Assembly: GCF_003019815.1 (NCBI RefSeq) | Contig: NZ_CP027773.1 | Coordinates: 1,375,001 to 1,439,000 of the forward strand | Reading direction: 5' to 3' | DNA length: 64,000 bases | Source of the DNA: Variovorax sp. PMC12 | GTDB lineage: Bacteria > Pseudomonadota > Gammaproteobacteria > Burkholderiales > Burkholderiaceae_C | Shown: one piece after another, positions 19,523 through 27,918 of the stretch | Numbering within the stretch: position 1 is the first letter of the stretch | Layout: each line of letters begins with the position of its first letter | The notes under the pieces: model-generated | Databases searched by the model: none | Told to the model about the DNA's origin: nothing | The model's input: the letters and a program-made list of their open reading frames with translations, nothing else | Program-made: the position numbers and the translations under genes

Positions 19523-20179
19523 ATGAGACTAATTTTGCTGGGCGCGCCCGGGGCGGGCAAAGGCACGCAAGCGGCCTTCATTTGCCAGAAGTACAGCATC
19601 CCCCAAATCTCGACCGGCGACATGCTGCGCGCCGCCGTCAAGGCCGGCACGCCGCTCGGGCTGCAGGCCAAGGCCGTCATGGATGCGGGTGCACTGGTCA
19701 GCGACGACCTGATCATCAATCTCGTGAAGGAACGCATCGCCCAGGCCGATTGCGCCAGCGGCTTCCTGTTCGACGGCTTCCCCCGCACCATTCCGCAAGC
19801 CGACGCCATGAAGGCGGCGGGCGTCAAGCTCGACTACGTGCTCGAGATCGACGTGCCCTTCGGCGACATCATCGAGCGCATGAGCGGCCGCCGCTCGCAC
19901 CCGGCTTCGGGCCGCACCTACCACGTCAAGTTCAACCCGCCCAAGGTGGAAGGCAAGGACGACGTCACCGGCGAAGACCTGATCCAGCGCGAGGACGACA
20001 AGGAAGAAACCGTGCGCAAGCGGCTCGACGTGTACAGCCAGCAGACGCGTCCGCTGGTCGACTACTACTCGGCCTGGGCCAAGACCGACCCGGCCGCCGC
20101 GCCGAAGTACCGCGCCATCAAGGGCGTGGGCACGGTCGATGAAATCACCCAGCGCGCACTCGCAGCGCTGAGCAGCTGA
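19523..20179 (+). CDS. adk: Adenylate kinase
   Basis: Cytoplasmic enzyme interconverting ATP plus AMP and two ADP. The 218 residues are of the long, LID-containing type: Walker A GAPGAGKGT at residues 7-15, the AMP-binding STGDMLR near 32, FDGFPRT near 83, and the LID region with GRRSHPASGRTYH and KFNPPK. No zinc cysteines are present in the LID, as in other Gram-negative enzymes. It lies 138 bases after kdsB and may have its own promoter. Confidence 0.97.
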   Translation: MRLILLGAPGAGKGTQAAFICQKYSIPQISTGDMLRAAVKAGTPLGLQAKAVMDAGALVSDDLIINLVKERIAQADCASGFLFDGFPRTIPQADAMKAAGVKLDYVLEIDVPFGDIIERMSGRRSHPASGRTYHVKFNPPKVEGKDDVTGEDLIQREDDKEETVRKRLDVYSQQTRPLVDYYSAWAKTDPAAAPKYRAIKGVGTVDEITQRALAALSS

Positions 20180-20213
20180 TTGCCGGCCGCCCTCCGTCAG
20201 GGCGGCCACCACC

Positions 20214-21176
20214 TCACCCGAGCAACTCGAGCATCAGCGCGATGCGCGCCTTCACCGGCGTGAGCGTGCCCGCATCCCTCAGGCGGTCATCGGCTTTCGG
20301 CAGGATGCGACCGTTCATGCAGCGCGTCGCGCGAACCACCGCCACGCCCGCCTCCTGCGCCTTCAGCGCAGCCGCTTCGAGCGCGTGATGCAGCGTGCCG
20401 TTGCCGGTGGCGGCCAGCACCAGTCCACGGACCGGTTCGGCGTTGCCGGGCTGCAGCAGCGCCTCGACGACCGCACCGCTCGCGCCGGCATGGCTCATGA
20501 CGATCTCCACGCGAGGCCACTGGACGGCGGCCGCCTCGAAGATCTTCGAAGCCGGCAGCGCCCCGCCCTCGGGCCAGGCCCTCACGCGGCGCACTTCACC
20601 TTCTTCCACATAGCCAACCACGCCTGCATCGCCTGATGCGAAGGCATCGAGCCGATAGGTGTGCACTTTCTGCACGTCGGCGCCACTGTGGATGGCGCCG
20701 GCGCACACCACTATTACCCCTTTCGCACCCGCTGCCAGAGCCACGCCGATGGCATCGCGCACGTTCTGCGGACCATCGGGCGACAGCGCGCTCGCCGGGC
20801 GCATGGCGCAGGTCAGCACCACAGGCTTCGCGCACGCCAGTACGGAATGCAGGAAGAAGGCCGTCTCCTCCAGCGTGTCGGTACCGTGCGTGATCACCAC
20901 GCCCGCCACGTCGGGCTCGGCCAGCCAGTGCGCGCAGCGCTGCGCGAGCTTTTGCCAGGTCTCGAGGGACATGTCTTTGCTGTCCAGTTGCGCGACCTGC
21001 TCCGCCACCAGCGTCACGCCCCGGGGCGCCTCGATCCCGCCCAGAAGGTCCACTACGCCTACCTGCCCGGCCGTGTAGCCGATGTTGTCGCCGCTGCTGG
21101 CGGCCTTGCCGGCAATGGTGCCGCCGGTGCCCAGCACGACCACGCGGCGCAGTTCAGGCGAGGGGAAATCAGGCAT
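20214..21176 (-). CDS. Asparaginase
   Basis: A 320-residue L-asparaginase-family amidohydrolase converting asparagine to aspartate and ammonia. Both catalytic motifs are visible: GTGGTIAG near residue 16 with the nucleophilic Thr, and HGTDTLEETAFFL near residue 97 with the second Thr and Asp. There is no signal peptide, so it is expected in the cytoplasm, although sequence features around AMRPASALSPDGP resemble type II enzymes too. It is transcribed divergently from lexA. The intervening 73 bases carry two LexA boxes, which might affect both genes. Confidence 0.9.
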   Translation of the reverse strand: MPDFPSPELRRVVVLGTGGTIAGKAASSGDNIGYTAGQVGVVDLLGGIEAPRGVTLVAEQVAQLDSKDMSLETWQKLAQRCAHWLAEPDVAGVVITHGTDTLEETAFFLHSVLACAKPVVLTCAMRPASALSPDGPQNVRDAIGVALAAGAKGVIVVCAGAIHSGADVQKVHTYRLDAFASGDAGVVGYVEEGEVRRVRAWPEGGALPASKIFEAAAVQWPRVEIVMSHAGASGAVVEALLQPGNAEPVRGLVLAATGNGTLHHALEAAALKAQEAGVAVVRATRCMNGRILPKADDRLRDAGTLTPVKARIALMLELLG

Positions 21177-21196
21177 GTCTTGTCAACTTTTTAAAA

Positions 21197-21231
21197 CTGG
21201 TTAAAAATACAGGTACTGGATATCTAGCCAG
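21197..21231. promoter_or_regulatory. Two tandem LexA boxes upstream of lexA
   Basis: Box 1 is CTGG-N8-ACAG at 21197-21212 and box 2 is CTGG-N8-CCAG at 21216-21231, close to the CTGT-N8-ACAG consensus. They are separated by three bases and lie 19 bases before the lexA ATG, fitting autoregulation of the SOS repressor. Box 1 starts 21 bases from the divergent asparaginase ATG. Confidence 0.8.
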
Positions 21232-21249
21232 TGCCGCAAGGAACCACAT

Positions 21250-21933
21250 ATGCAGTTCGCCGTGAAGCTTACAGCCCGCCAGCAGCAGATCCTGGACTTG
21301 ATCCAGAGCGCCATCGCCCGAACCGGCGCGCCACCCACGCGCGCCGAAATCGCCAATGAACTCGGGTTCAAGTCGGCCAACGCGGCCGAAGAGCACCTGC
21401 AGGCATTGGCCCGCAAGGGTGTCATCGAACTCGTCAGCGGCACTTCGCGAGGCATCCGCCTCAAGGGCGACGCCCTGCGCTCGCTGAACGAAACGCGCCA
21501 CCGCGAAGGCGGCCAGTTCTCGCTCTCGCTGCCCGGCATGGCGCAACTGGCGCTGCCGCTCATCGGCCGCGTCGCCGCGGGCTCGCCCATCCTGGCGCAG
21601 GAGCACGTCGACCAGACCTACTACGTCGAGAACACACTGTTCCAGCGCCAGCCCGACTACCTGCTCAAGGTGCGCGGCATGTCCATGCGCGACGCCGGCA
21701 TCATGGACGGCGACCTGCTCGCCGTGCAGGCCACCAAGGAAGCGCGCAACGGGCAGATCGTGGTGGCGCGCCTGGGCGACGAGGTCACCGTCAAGCGCCT
21801 GAAACGCAACAAGCAGGTCATCGAGCTGCACGCCGAGAACCCCGACTACCCGACCATCATCGTCCAGCCCGGCGAGCCCTTCGAGATCGAAGGCCTCGCC
21901 GTGGGCCTCATCCGCAACACCATGCTGATGTAG
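21250..21933 (+). CDS. lexA: LexA, SOS repressor
   Basis: The 227-residue repressor binds SOS boxes and is inactivated when RecA filaments stimulate its self-cleavage. The N-terminal winged helix contains TRAEIANELGFKSANAAEEHL at residues 30-50. The cleavage bond Ala110-Gly111 (RVAAGSP), catalytic Ser145 (GMSMRD) and Lys182 (TVKRLK) are all present, so it should be cleavable. Length exceeds E. coli LexA (202) mainly because of a longer hinge around residues 75-100. Two upstream LexA boxes indicate autoregulation. Confidence 0.97.
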   Translation: MQFAVKLTARQQQILDLIQSAIARTGAPPTRAEIANELGFKSANAAEEHLQALARKGVIELVSGTSRGIRLKGDALRSLNETRHREGGQFSLSLPGMAQLALPLIGRVAAGSPILAQEHVDQTYYVENTLFQRQPDYLLKVRGMSMRDAGIMDGDLLAVQATKEARNGQIVVARLGDEVTVKRLKRNKQVIELHAENPDYPTIIVQPGEPFEIEGLAVGLIRNTMLM

Positions 21934-21956
21934 GCCTGCTGGCAGCAGCACTCACC

Positions 21957-22013
21957 CGGCCGCGACAGGTGGCGGGCGTATGGCGCGAAGTCGCCATCAC
22001 CCTGTCGCGGCCG
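21957..22013. repeat. Long perfect inverted repeat downstream of lexA
   Basis: Two 13-base arms, CGGCCGCGACAGG at 21957-21969 and CCTGTCGCGGCCG at 22001-22013, are exact reverse complements. The 31-base centre holds a smaller hairpin TGGCG/CGCCA. No T-run follows on either strand, so it is not a typical terminator; it may be a REP-like element or an mRNA-stabilising hairpin for lexA. Confidence 0.75.
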
Positions 22014-22062
22014 ATTCAAGAAATCCTGCCTGTGTTCAACCTCATACTTTTTTGGAGTTCAC

Positions 22063-22425
22063 ATGGGAATCGCCCTCCTCGCCATCGCTGATTTCTGGAT
22101 GCCGCTGCAATCGCTCGCCAACCGTTTGATTCAGGCACGCCGCCCCCATCGCCACACCCCGCTCGACCACAGCGAGAGTTCCGCCGGCCTGCGCTATGTC
22201 GCGGTGCGACCGTCTTGCGGCGCGACGCCACCGGCGGCCGCAGCCACCGCACCGGCGCGCCCGTTGCGCGTGGTGCGTGTGGTCGACGGAAAGGGCCAGC
22301 AGCGCAGCAACCGTGTCGTGATCTCCGGCCGCATGGACGACGTGTGCGCGGAGCTCGACCGTCTGGCGGCCCTCGAAGCGGCCGAAGCCATGGTCACCGC
22401 GCCCCGCTCCACACGCCTGCACTGA
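22063..22425 (+). CDS. Hypothetical protein, 120 aa
   Basis: I do not recognise this family. The ATG follows a GGAG ribosome-binding site at proper spacing. The protein starts with a short hydrophobic stretch (MGIALLAIADFWMPL), then an Arg/His-rich segment, an Ala/Pro-rich linker near residue 55-68 and a C-terminal part RVVRVVDGKGQQRSNRVV followed by a helix-prone MDDVCAELDRLAALEAAE. It may be a small soluble or membrane-anchored protein. No neighbour suggests a role; it lies alone between lexA and a dehydrogenase gene. Confidence 0.6.
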   Translation: MGIALLAIADFWMPLQSLANRLIQARRPHRHTPLDHSESSAGLRYVAVRPSCGATPPAAAATAPARPLRVVRVVDGKGQQRSNRVVISGRMDDVCAELDRLAALEAAEAMVTAPRSTRLH

Positions 22426-22515
22426 GGCGCGGCCCCCTGGGAGAGCCCGTCGGCAGTGGGTATCCAAACGTTCGGGGGTGCGACATCCCAATGCTGCGAG
22501 GCACAATGGCACGCC

Positions 22516-23523
22516 ATGAATATTGTGATCCTCGACGACTATCAGGACGCCGTGCGCAAATTGCGCTGCGCCGCCAAGCTGGACGCGTACGCAGCCAAGG
22601 TCTACACCAACACGGTCAAGGGCATCGGGCAACTCTCGGTTCGCCTCAAGGACGCCGACGTGATCGTGCTGATTCGCGAGCGCACACAGATCTCCCGGCA
22701 GCTCATCGAGAAGCTGCCCAAGCTCAAGCTCATTTCGCAAACGGGTCGCGTCGCAGGCCACATCGACGTGGCGGCCTGCACCGAGCGCGGCATCGCCGTG
22801 GCGGAAGGCTCCGGCTCCCCCCAGGCACCTGCCGAGCTCACCTGGGCGCTCATCATGGCCGCCATGCGCCGGCTGCCGCAATACATCAGCAACCTCAAGC
22901 ACGGGGCGTGGCAGCAATCGGGCCTCAAGTCGGCCTCGATGCCGCCCAATTTCGGGCTGGGCTCGGTGCTCAAGGGCAAGACGCTCTGCATCTGGGGCTA
23001 CGGCCGCATCGGCCAGCTGGTCGCGCGCTACGGGCAAGCCTTCGGCATGCAGGTCGTGATCTGGGGGCGTGAAGCCAGCTGCGCCAAGGCCCGCTCCGAC
23101 GGCTTCCAGGTGGCGCAGAACCGCCAGGAGTTCTTCGCGGCCGCCGACGTGCTGTCGGTCCACCTGCGGCTCAATGACGAAACCAACGGTCTCATCACGC
23201 TCGAGGATCTCTCGCGCATGAAGCCGACGGCGCTGTTCGTCAACACCTCGCGTGCCGAGCTGGTCGAGGCCGACGCGCTGCTCGCGGCGCTCAACCGTGG
23301 CCGCCCCGGGCTGGCCGCCATCGACGTCTTCGAGAGCGAGCCGCCGCTGCAGGGCCACGCGCTGCTGCGGCTGGAGAACTGCATCTGCACCCCGCACATC
23401 GGCTATGTCGAGCAGGAGAGCTACGAGAGCTACTTCGGCCAGGCCTTCGACAACGTCGTGAGCTACATCAACGGCAATCCCACGAACATCGTGAATCCCG
23501 GCGCGCTGCAGGTTCGCCGGTGA
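22516..23523 (+). CDS. D-2-hydroxyacid dehydrogenase family protein
   Basis: A 335-residue NAD-dependent dehydrogenase of the D-isomer-specific 2-hydroxyacid family (phosphoglycerate dehydrogenase/formate dehydrogenase fold). The NAD-binding GYGRIGQLVARYG lies near residue 160. The catalytic triad Arg (NTSRAEL), Glu (FESEP) and His (TPHIGY) is complete. The natural substrate is unclear; the short C-terminus lacks the ACT domain of SerA. I start at the ATG at 22516 (MNIVILDDY). Its stop overlaps the GTG start of the MFS gene, so the two are likely cotranscribed. Confidence 0.88.
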   Translation: MNIVILDDYQDAVRKLRCAAKLDAYAAKVYTNTVKGIGQLSVRLKDADVIVLIRERTQISRQLIEKLPKLKLISQTGRVAGHIDVAACTERGIAVAEGSGSPQAPAELTWALIMAAMRRLPQYISNLKHGAWQQSGLKSASMPPNFGLGSVLKGKTLCIWGYGRIGQLVARYGQAFGMQVVIWGREASCAKARSDGFQVAQNRQEFFAAADVLSVHLRLNDETNGLITLEDLSRMKPTALFVNTSRAELVEADALLAALNRGRPGLAAIDVFESEPPLQGHALLRLENCICTPHIGYVEQESYESYFGQAFDNVVSYINGNPTNIVNPGALQVRR

Positions 23524-24677
23524 GCCGGCCCGCGCCCAAGGGTGCGCTCTGGGCGCTGCTGGTCGGCAACTTCGTGATCGGCACGGGCGTGATGGTCGTG
23601 CCCGGCACGCTCAATGAAATCAGCGCTTCGCTGGCCATTTCGGTCGCCACCGCGGGCCAGTTGATCACCGCCGCGGCGGCGGTGATGTGCATCGGCGCGC
23701 CGCTGCTGGCCGCCGCCGTCGCGGGGTGGGACCGCCGCCAGCTGCTCGCGCTCACCCTGCTCTGGTATGCGGCGGGCCACGCTCTCGCGGCGCTCATGCC
23801 GAGCTTCGGCGCGCTGCTGCCGGTACGCATGCTCACGGTGATCGCGCCGGCCATCTTCACGCCCCAGGCCGCAGCCTGCGCCGGCCTGCTGGTACCGCCC
23901 GAGCAGCGCGGGCGCGCCGTCACCTTCGTGTTCCTGGGCTGGTCGATGGCCTCGGTGCTGGGACTGCCCATCGGCGCGCTGATCGGCGGGCACCTGGGCT
24001 GGCGCATGGCCTTCGTGGCGGTTGCGCTGCTCAGCGTCGTGAGCGCGGCATCGATCTGGCTCACCCTGCCCGCCGGCATTCGCCCGGCGGCACTCACCGC
24101 CGCCGCCTGGTCGCGCGTGCTGCGCAGTCCGGTGCTGATGGGCATCGTGGCGGTGACGGCGCTGCAGGGCGCCGGGCAGTTCGTGCTGTTCAGCTATTTC
24201 GGCCCCATCCTCAAGCAGAGCTTCGGCGCGGACGCCACCACGCTGAGCGTGATGTGGGCCCTGTTCGGCGCCTGCGGGCTCATCGGCAACATGGTGGTCA
24301 GCCGCTTCATCGACCGCGTCGGGGCCGGGCGCATGGTGCTGGTCACTACCTCGCTGATCGCGCTGAGTCTGCTCTTGTGGCCGACCGCTTCCACGCTCGC
24401 CTGGCTGGCCGTGCTGCTGGTGCCCTGGGGGTTGGGCTGCTTCGCCACCAATTCGGCCCAGCAGGCCCGCCTGGTGGGCCTGGCGCCGGCCCTCGCGCCG
24501 GGCTCGGTGGCGCTCAACAGCTCCGGCATCTATACAGGCCAGGCCGTGGGCGCTGCGCTCGGCGGCTGGCTGCTGGCGCACGACGCGGCGGCCTGGATGA
24601 GCTGGGTCGGTTTCGGCGTCATGCTGGTGGCCATCTCGCTCAGCACCGCCATCGACCGCAGCCGCCGCCCGGCCTGA
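23520..24677 (+). CDS. MFS transporter
   Basis: A 385-residue major facilitator with about twelve hydrophobic segments and no large soluble domain. Typical features are a short N-terminus, GAPLLAAAVAGWDRRQ in the loop after helix 2, GRAVTFVFLGWSMASVLGLPIGALIG in helices 4-5 described by its GLPIG motif, and SRFIDRVGAGRMV after helix 8. Sequence style is that of the AraJ/YdhP-like drug or sugar efflux branch. The GTG start overlaps the dehydrogenase stop by four bases, suggesting that it moves a hydroxy or keto acid related to that enzyme, which is inference. Confidence 0.87.
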   Translation: MSRPAPKGALWALLVGNFVIGTGVMVVPGTLNEISASLAISVATAGQLITAAAAVMCIGAPLLAAAVAGWDRRQLLALTLLWYAAGHALAALMPSFGALLPVRMLTVIAPAIFTPQAAACAGLLVPPEQRGRAVTFVFLGWSMASVLGLPIGALIGGHLGWRMAFVAVALLSVVSAASIWLTLPAGIRPAALTAAAWSRVLRSPVLMGIVAVTALQGAGQFVLFSYFGPILKQSFGADATTLSVMWALFGACGLIGNMVVSRFIDRVGAGRMVLVTTSLIALSLLLWPTASTLAWLAVLLVPWGLGCFATNSAQQARLVGLAPALAPGSVALNSSGIYTGQAVGAALGGWLLAHDAAAWMSWVGFGVMLVAISLSTAIDRSRRPA

Positions 24678-24808
24678 AATCGCGCCCCCGCGTAAAACCC
24701 GTCACGCCCCGCCCGCGCGCAACTGCAAAATCGCAGGTGACGACAGCGCTTGCGTCGACGCCTGCGCGGCAGGCCGGATACCCCTCAACCAGCGAAAATC
24801 TTCAGCAA

Positions 24809-26329
24809 ATGACAGTGAACTACACCCGAATCGGCGTCATAGGCGCCGGCGCCATGGGTCGCGGCATCGCGCAGATCGCCGCCCAGGCGGGCAGCGAAGT
24901 GCTGCTGCTCGACAGCTTCGCGGGCGCCGCGGAGCGCGGCCGCGAAGCCCTCGCCGCCCAATGGAACAAGCTGCACGAAAAAGGCAAGATCGACGCCGCC
25001 GCGCGCGATGCGTACATCGCCCGCGTCAAGGCGGTCGATTCGATCCAGGCGCTCGCCGGCTGCGACCTGGTGGTCGAGGCCGTGGTCGAAGACCTGGAAG
25101 TCAAGCGCAAGCTGTTCCGCGAACTCGAAGGCGTGGTGGCCGAGAGCGCCACGCTGGTCACCAACACCTCGTCGCTGTCGGTGACGGCCATTGCGGCCGG
25201 GCTCGCCCGCCCCGAGCGCGTTGCGGGCTTCCACTTCTTCAACCCCGTGCCGCTCATGAAGGTGGTCGAGGTGGTGGCCGGCTTCAAGACCGCCCCCGAG
25301 GTCTGCGCGCAGCTGGCAGGCTACGCCAGGCAGATGGGCCACAGCGCCGTGCAGGCGCAGGACACCCCCGGCTTCATCGTCAACCACGCGGGCCGCGGCT
25401 ACGGCACCGAGGCGCTGCGCATCGTCAGCGAAGGCGTGGCCGATTTCGCCACCATCGACCGCATCCTCAAGGACCAGGCGGGCTTTCGCCTCGGCCCGTT
25501 CGAGCTGCTCGACCTGACGGCGCTCGACGTGTCGCACCCGGTGATGGAGTCGATCTACCACCAGTACTTCGAGGAACCCCGCTTCCGCCCGAGCGTGATC
25601 ACCGCGCAGCGCCTGGCCGCCGGCGCGCTGGGCCGCAAGACGGGCGAAGGCTTCTACCGCTACGCCGACGGCGTGATGCAGCAGGCGCCCGAGGCCCCCG
25701 CGCCCGTGGTCGACGGCACGCCGTCGGTGTGGGTGTCGCCGCGCGCGGCGCGCCGCGCCGAACTCCTGCGCCTGGTGAACACGCTGGGCGCGCAGATCGA
25801 CAGCGGCGCCGCGCCCGCGCCGCATTCGCTGATCCTGGTGGCACCGCTGGGCTTCGACGTGACCACGGTCGCCGCCGTCGAGCGCCTGGACGCCACGCGC
25901 ACCATCGGCATCGACATGCTGATCGACGACGCCGCCACCAAGCGCCGCGTGCTCGCCACCAATCCGGCCACGCGCCGCGACATCCGCGACGCCGCGCACG
26001 CCCTCTTCGCGCGCGACGGCAAGGCGGTAAGCGTGATCCGCGACAGCGGCGGCTTCGTCACGCAGCGCGTGATCGGCACCATCGTCAACATCGCAGCCGA
26101 CATGTGCCAGCAGCGCGTGTGCACGCCGGCCGACCTCGAGACCGCGGTGCAGCTGGGCCTGGGCTACCCGCGCGGCCCGCTGGCCATGGGCAACCTCTAC
26201 GGCCCGACCAACATGCTCGAGGTGCTGTTCAACCTGCAGACGGTGTATGGCGATCCGCGCTATCGCCCGAGCCCGTGGCTGCGCCGCCGCGGCGCGCTGG
26301 GCCTGAGCCTGCTGCACGAAGAAGAATAA
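24809..26329 (+). CDS. 3-hydroxyacyl-CoA dehydrogenase (PaaH-type, two C-terminal domains)
   Basis: A 506-residue NAD-dependent dehydrogenase oxidising 3-hydroxyacyl-CoA to 3-oxoacyl-CoA. The NAD fold opens with GVIGAGAMGRGIAQIAAQAG near residue 8. The catalytic His sits in GFHFFNPVPLMKVVEVV near 142. Two 3HCDH C-terminal domains follow, marked by DTPGFIVNHAGRG near 190 and DSGGFVTQRVIG near 415, the layout of PaaH (3-hydroxyadipyl-CoA dehydrogenase). It opens a five-gene plus-strand cluster and ends 11 bases before the crotonase gene. It could serve phenylacetate-type or fatty acid catabolism. Confidence 0.9.
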   Translation: MTVNYTRIGVIGAGAMGRGIAQIAAQAGSEVLLLDSFAGAAERGREALAAQWNKLHEKGKIDAAARDAYIARVKAVDSIQALAGCDLVVEAVVEDLEVKRKLFRELEGVVAESATLVTNTSSLSVTAIAAGLARPERVAGFHFFNPVPLMKVVEVVAGFKTAPEVCAQLAGYARQMGHSAVQAQDTPGFIVNHAGRGYGTEALRIVSEGVADFATIDRILKDQAGFRLGPFELLDLTALDVSHPVMESIYHQYFEEPRFRPSVITAQRLAAGALGRKTGEGFYRYADGVMQQAPEAPAPVVDGTPSVWVSPRAARRAELLRLVNTLGAQIDSGAAPAPHSLILVAPLGFDVTTVAAVERLDATRTIGIDMLIDDAATKRRVLATNPATRRDIRDAAHALFARDGKAVSVIRDSGGFVTQRVIGTIVNIAADMCQQRVCTPADLETAVQLGLGYPRGPLAMGNLYGPTNMLEVLFNLQTVYGDPRYRPSPWLRRRGALGLSLLHEEE

Positions 26330-26340
26330 GCAGGCAGACC

Positions 26341-27120
26341 ATGACCGCCGAACTCAAGAGCACCAGCGAAGGCAGCACCATGGTGCTGACCATCTCCAAC
26401 CCGACCCAGCGCAATGCGCTGGGCCCCGAGATCTACGCCGCCGGCATCGAGGCGCTCAACGGCGCCGAGGGCAGCGCGGAGATCCGCAGCGTCGTCATCG
26501 TGGGCGAAGGCGAATGGTTCTGTGCCGGCGGCTCGCTGCAGCGGCTGCTGGCCAACCGCCAACTCGACCGCTCGGTGCAGGCCGAGAGCATCGAGGGGCT
26601 GCACAACTGGATCGACTCGATCCGCACCTTCCCCAAGCCGATCATCGCGGCGGTCGAGGGTGCCGCCGCCGGCGCCGGCTTCTCGCTGGCGCTGGCCTGC
26701 GATTTCGTGGTGGCGGCGCGCGACGCCATCTTCGCGGCCTCCTACAGCAACGTGGCGCTGTCGCCCGACGGCGGCCTGAGCTGGCACCTGGGCCAGCAGC
26801 TGCCGCGCCAGCTGGCGAGCGAATGGCTCATGAACGGCGAGCGCATCGGCGCGCCGCGCCTGCATGCGCTGGGCATGGTGAACGAGCTGACCGAGAACGG
26901 CCAGGCGCTGGCCGGCGCGCTGGCGCTGGCGGGCAAGCTCAATACCCGGGCGCCCAACTCGCTGGCCAGCATCAAGGAACTGCTGAGCGACGCGCGCGGC
27001 GCCACGCTGGCTTCGCAGCTCTCGCAGGAGCGCGACCACTTCGTGCGCAACCTGCACCATCCGAACGCGGGCATCGGCATTGCCGCGTTCCTCGAGAAGA
27101 AGCCGCCGCAGTACGAGTGA
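26341..27120 (+). CDS. Enoyl-CoA hydratase/isomerase family protein, lacking hydratase Glu pair
   Basis: A 259-residue crotonase-fold protein. The oxyanion-hole regions FCAGGSLQ near residue 60 and GAAAGAGFSLALAC near 110 are present. The two hydratase glutamates (E144 and E164 of rat crotonase) appear replaced by Ser115 and Asn137, while Asp143 in SPDGG matches the Asp used by PaaG-type isomerases. From memory, closely similar proteins in this order are annotated as an alternative oxepin-CoA hydrolase. A simple hydratase is therefore less likely than an isomerase or ring-opening enzyme. It is cotranscribed with the preceding dehydrogenase. Confidence 0.82.
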   Translation: MTAELKSTSEGSTMVLTISNPTQRNALGPEIYAAGIEALNGAEGSAEIRSVVIVGEGEWFCAGGSLQRLLANRQLDRSVQAESIEGLHNWIDSIRTFPKPIIAAVEGAAAGAGFSLALACDFVVAARDAIFAASYSNVALSPDGGLSWHLGQQLPRQLASEWLMNGERIGAPRLHALGMVNELTENGQALAGALALAGKLNTRAPNSLASIKELLSDARGATLASQLSQERDHFVRNLHHPNAGIGIAAFLEKKPPQYE

Positions 27121-27181
27121 CCGCGCGCCGCGTCGCTCCCGTGACACCCATCAGCTTTTCAGTCGCCGAGAGGACAGACCA

Positions 27182-27901
27182 ATGGACGACCCCATTCTTA
27201 CCATCGAAGAACGTGAAGCGATCAACAGTGGTCGCTGGTTTTCTTCCCTATCTCCATCGCTACGGCACGACATCCTCCGATGTGCTTTCGTCAAACGCTA
27301 CAAGGACGGCGACCTGATCGCCGCCCGCGGCGACCCGCCCGATCACTGGATCGCCTGCGCCAAGGGCGCGGTGCGCGTCAGCTCGACGGCGGTCTCCGGC
27401 AAGCAGGTGACGCTGACCTACGTGGAGCCGGGCATCTGGTTCGGCGACGTGGCGATGTTCGACGGGGACCGGCGCACGCACGACACCTACTCGCACGGCG
27501 ACAGCACCATTCTTTGCGTGGCGCGCGCCGATTTCCAGAAGATCCTGGCGTCGCACGTGGAGCTGTACGAAGCGCTGATGCGGCTGCAGGCGCGCCGCAT
27601 CCGCACGCTGTTCGGGCTGGTGGAAGACCTCAACACCCTGCCCCTGCGGGCGCGGCTGGCCAAGCAGCTCATCCACCTGGTGCGCAGCTACGGCGTGCCC
27701 AACCTGGACGACGGCAGCCAGATGCGCATCGGCCTGCAGCTGGCGCAGGAAGAACTGGCGCAGCTGCTGGGCGCATCGCGCCAGCGGGTCAACCAGGAAC
27801 TCAAGACGATGGAGCGCGAGGGCACCATCCGGATCGAGCCGGGCGGCCTGGTCGTGCTGGATCGCGCGGCCTTGATGCGCGTCTCGGAAGCTGAAAGCTA
27901 G
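27182..27901 (+). CDS. Crp/Fnr family transcriptional regulator
   Basis: A 239-residue regulator with an N-terminal cyclic-nucleotide-binding-type beta roll (GDLIAARGDPPDHWIACAKG and PGIWFGDVAMFDG regions), a long dimer helix near residues 120-150 and a C-terminal helix-turn-helix (AQEELAQLLGASRQRVNQEL, residues 188-208). There is no N-terminal cysteine cluster of the Fnr iron-sulfur type. The effector is unknown; the cNMP-pocket Arg-Thr/Ser pair is not obvious. Its position between CoA-pathway enzymes suggests local control, possibly by an acyl-CoA or cAMP-like signal. Confidence 0.87.
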   Translation: MDDPILTIEEREAINSGRWFSSLSPSLRHDILRCAFVKRYKDGDLIAARGDPPDHWIACAKGAVRVSSTAVSGKQVTLTYVEPGIWFGDVAMFDGDRRTHDTYSHGDSTILCVARADFQKILASHVELYEALMRLQARRIRTLFGLVEDLNTLPLRARLAKQLIHLVRSYGVPNLDDGSQMRIGLQLAQEELAQLLGASRQRVNQELKTMEREGTIRIEPGGLVVLDRAALMRVSEAES

Positions 27902-27918
27902 AACAAAGACAAACCGAC

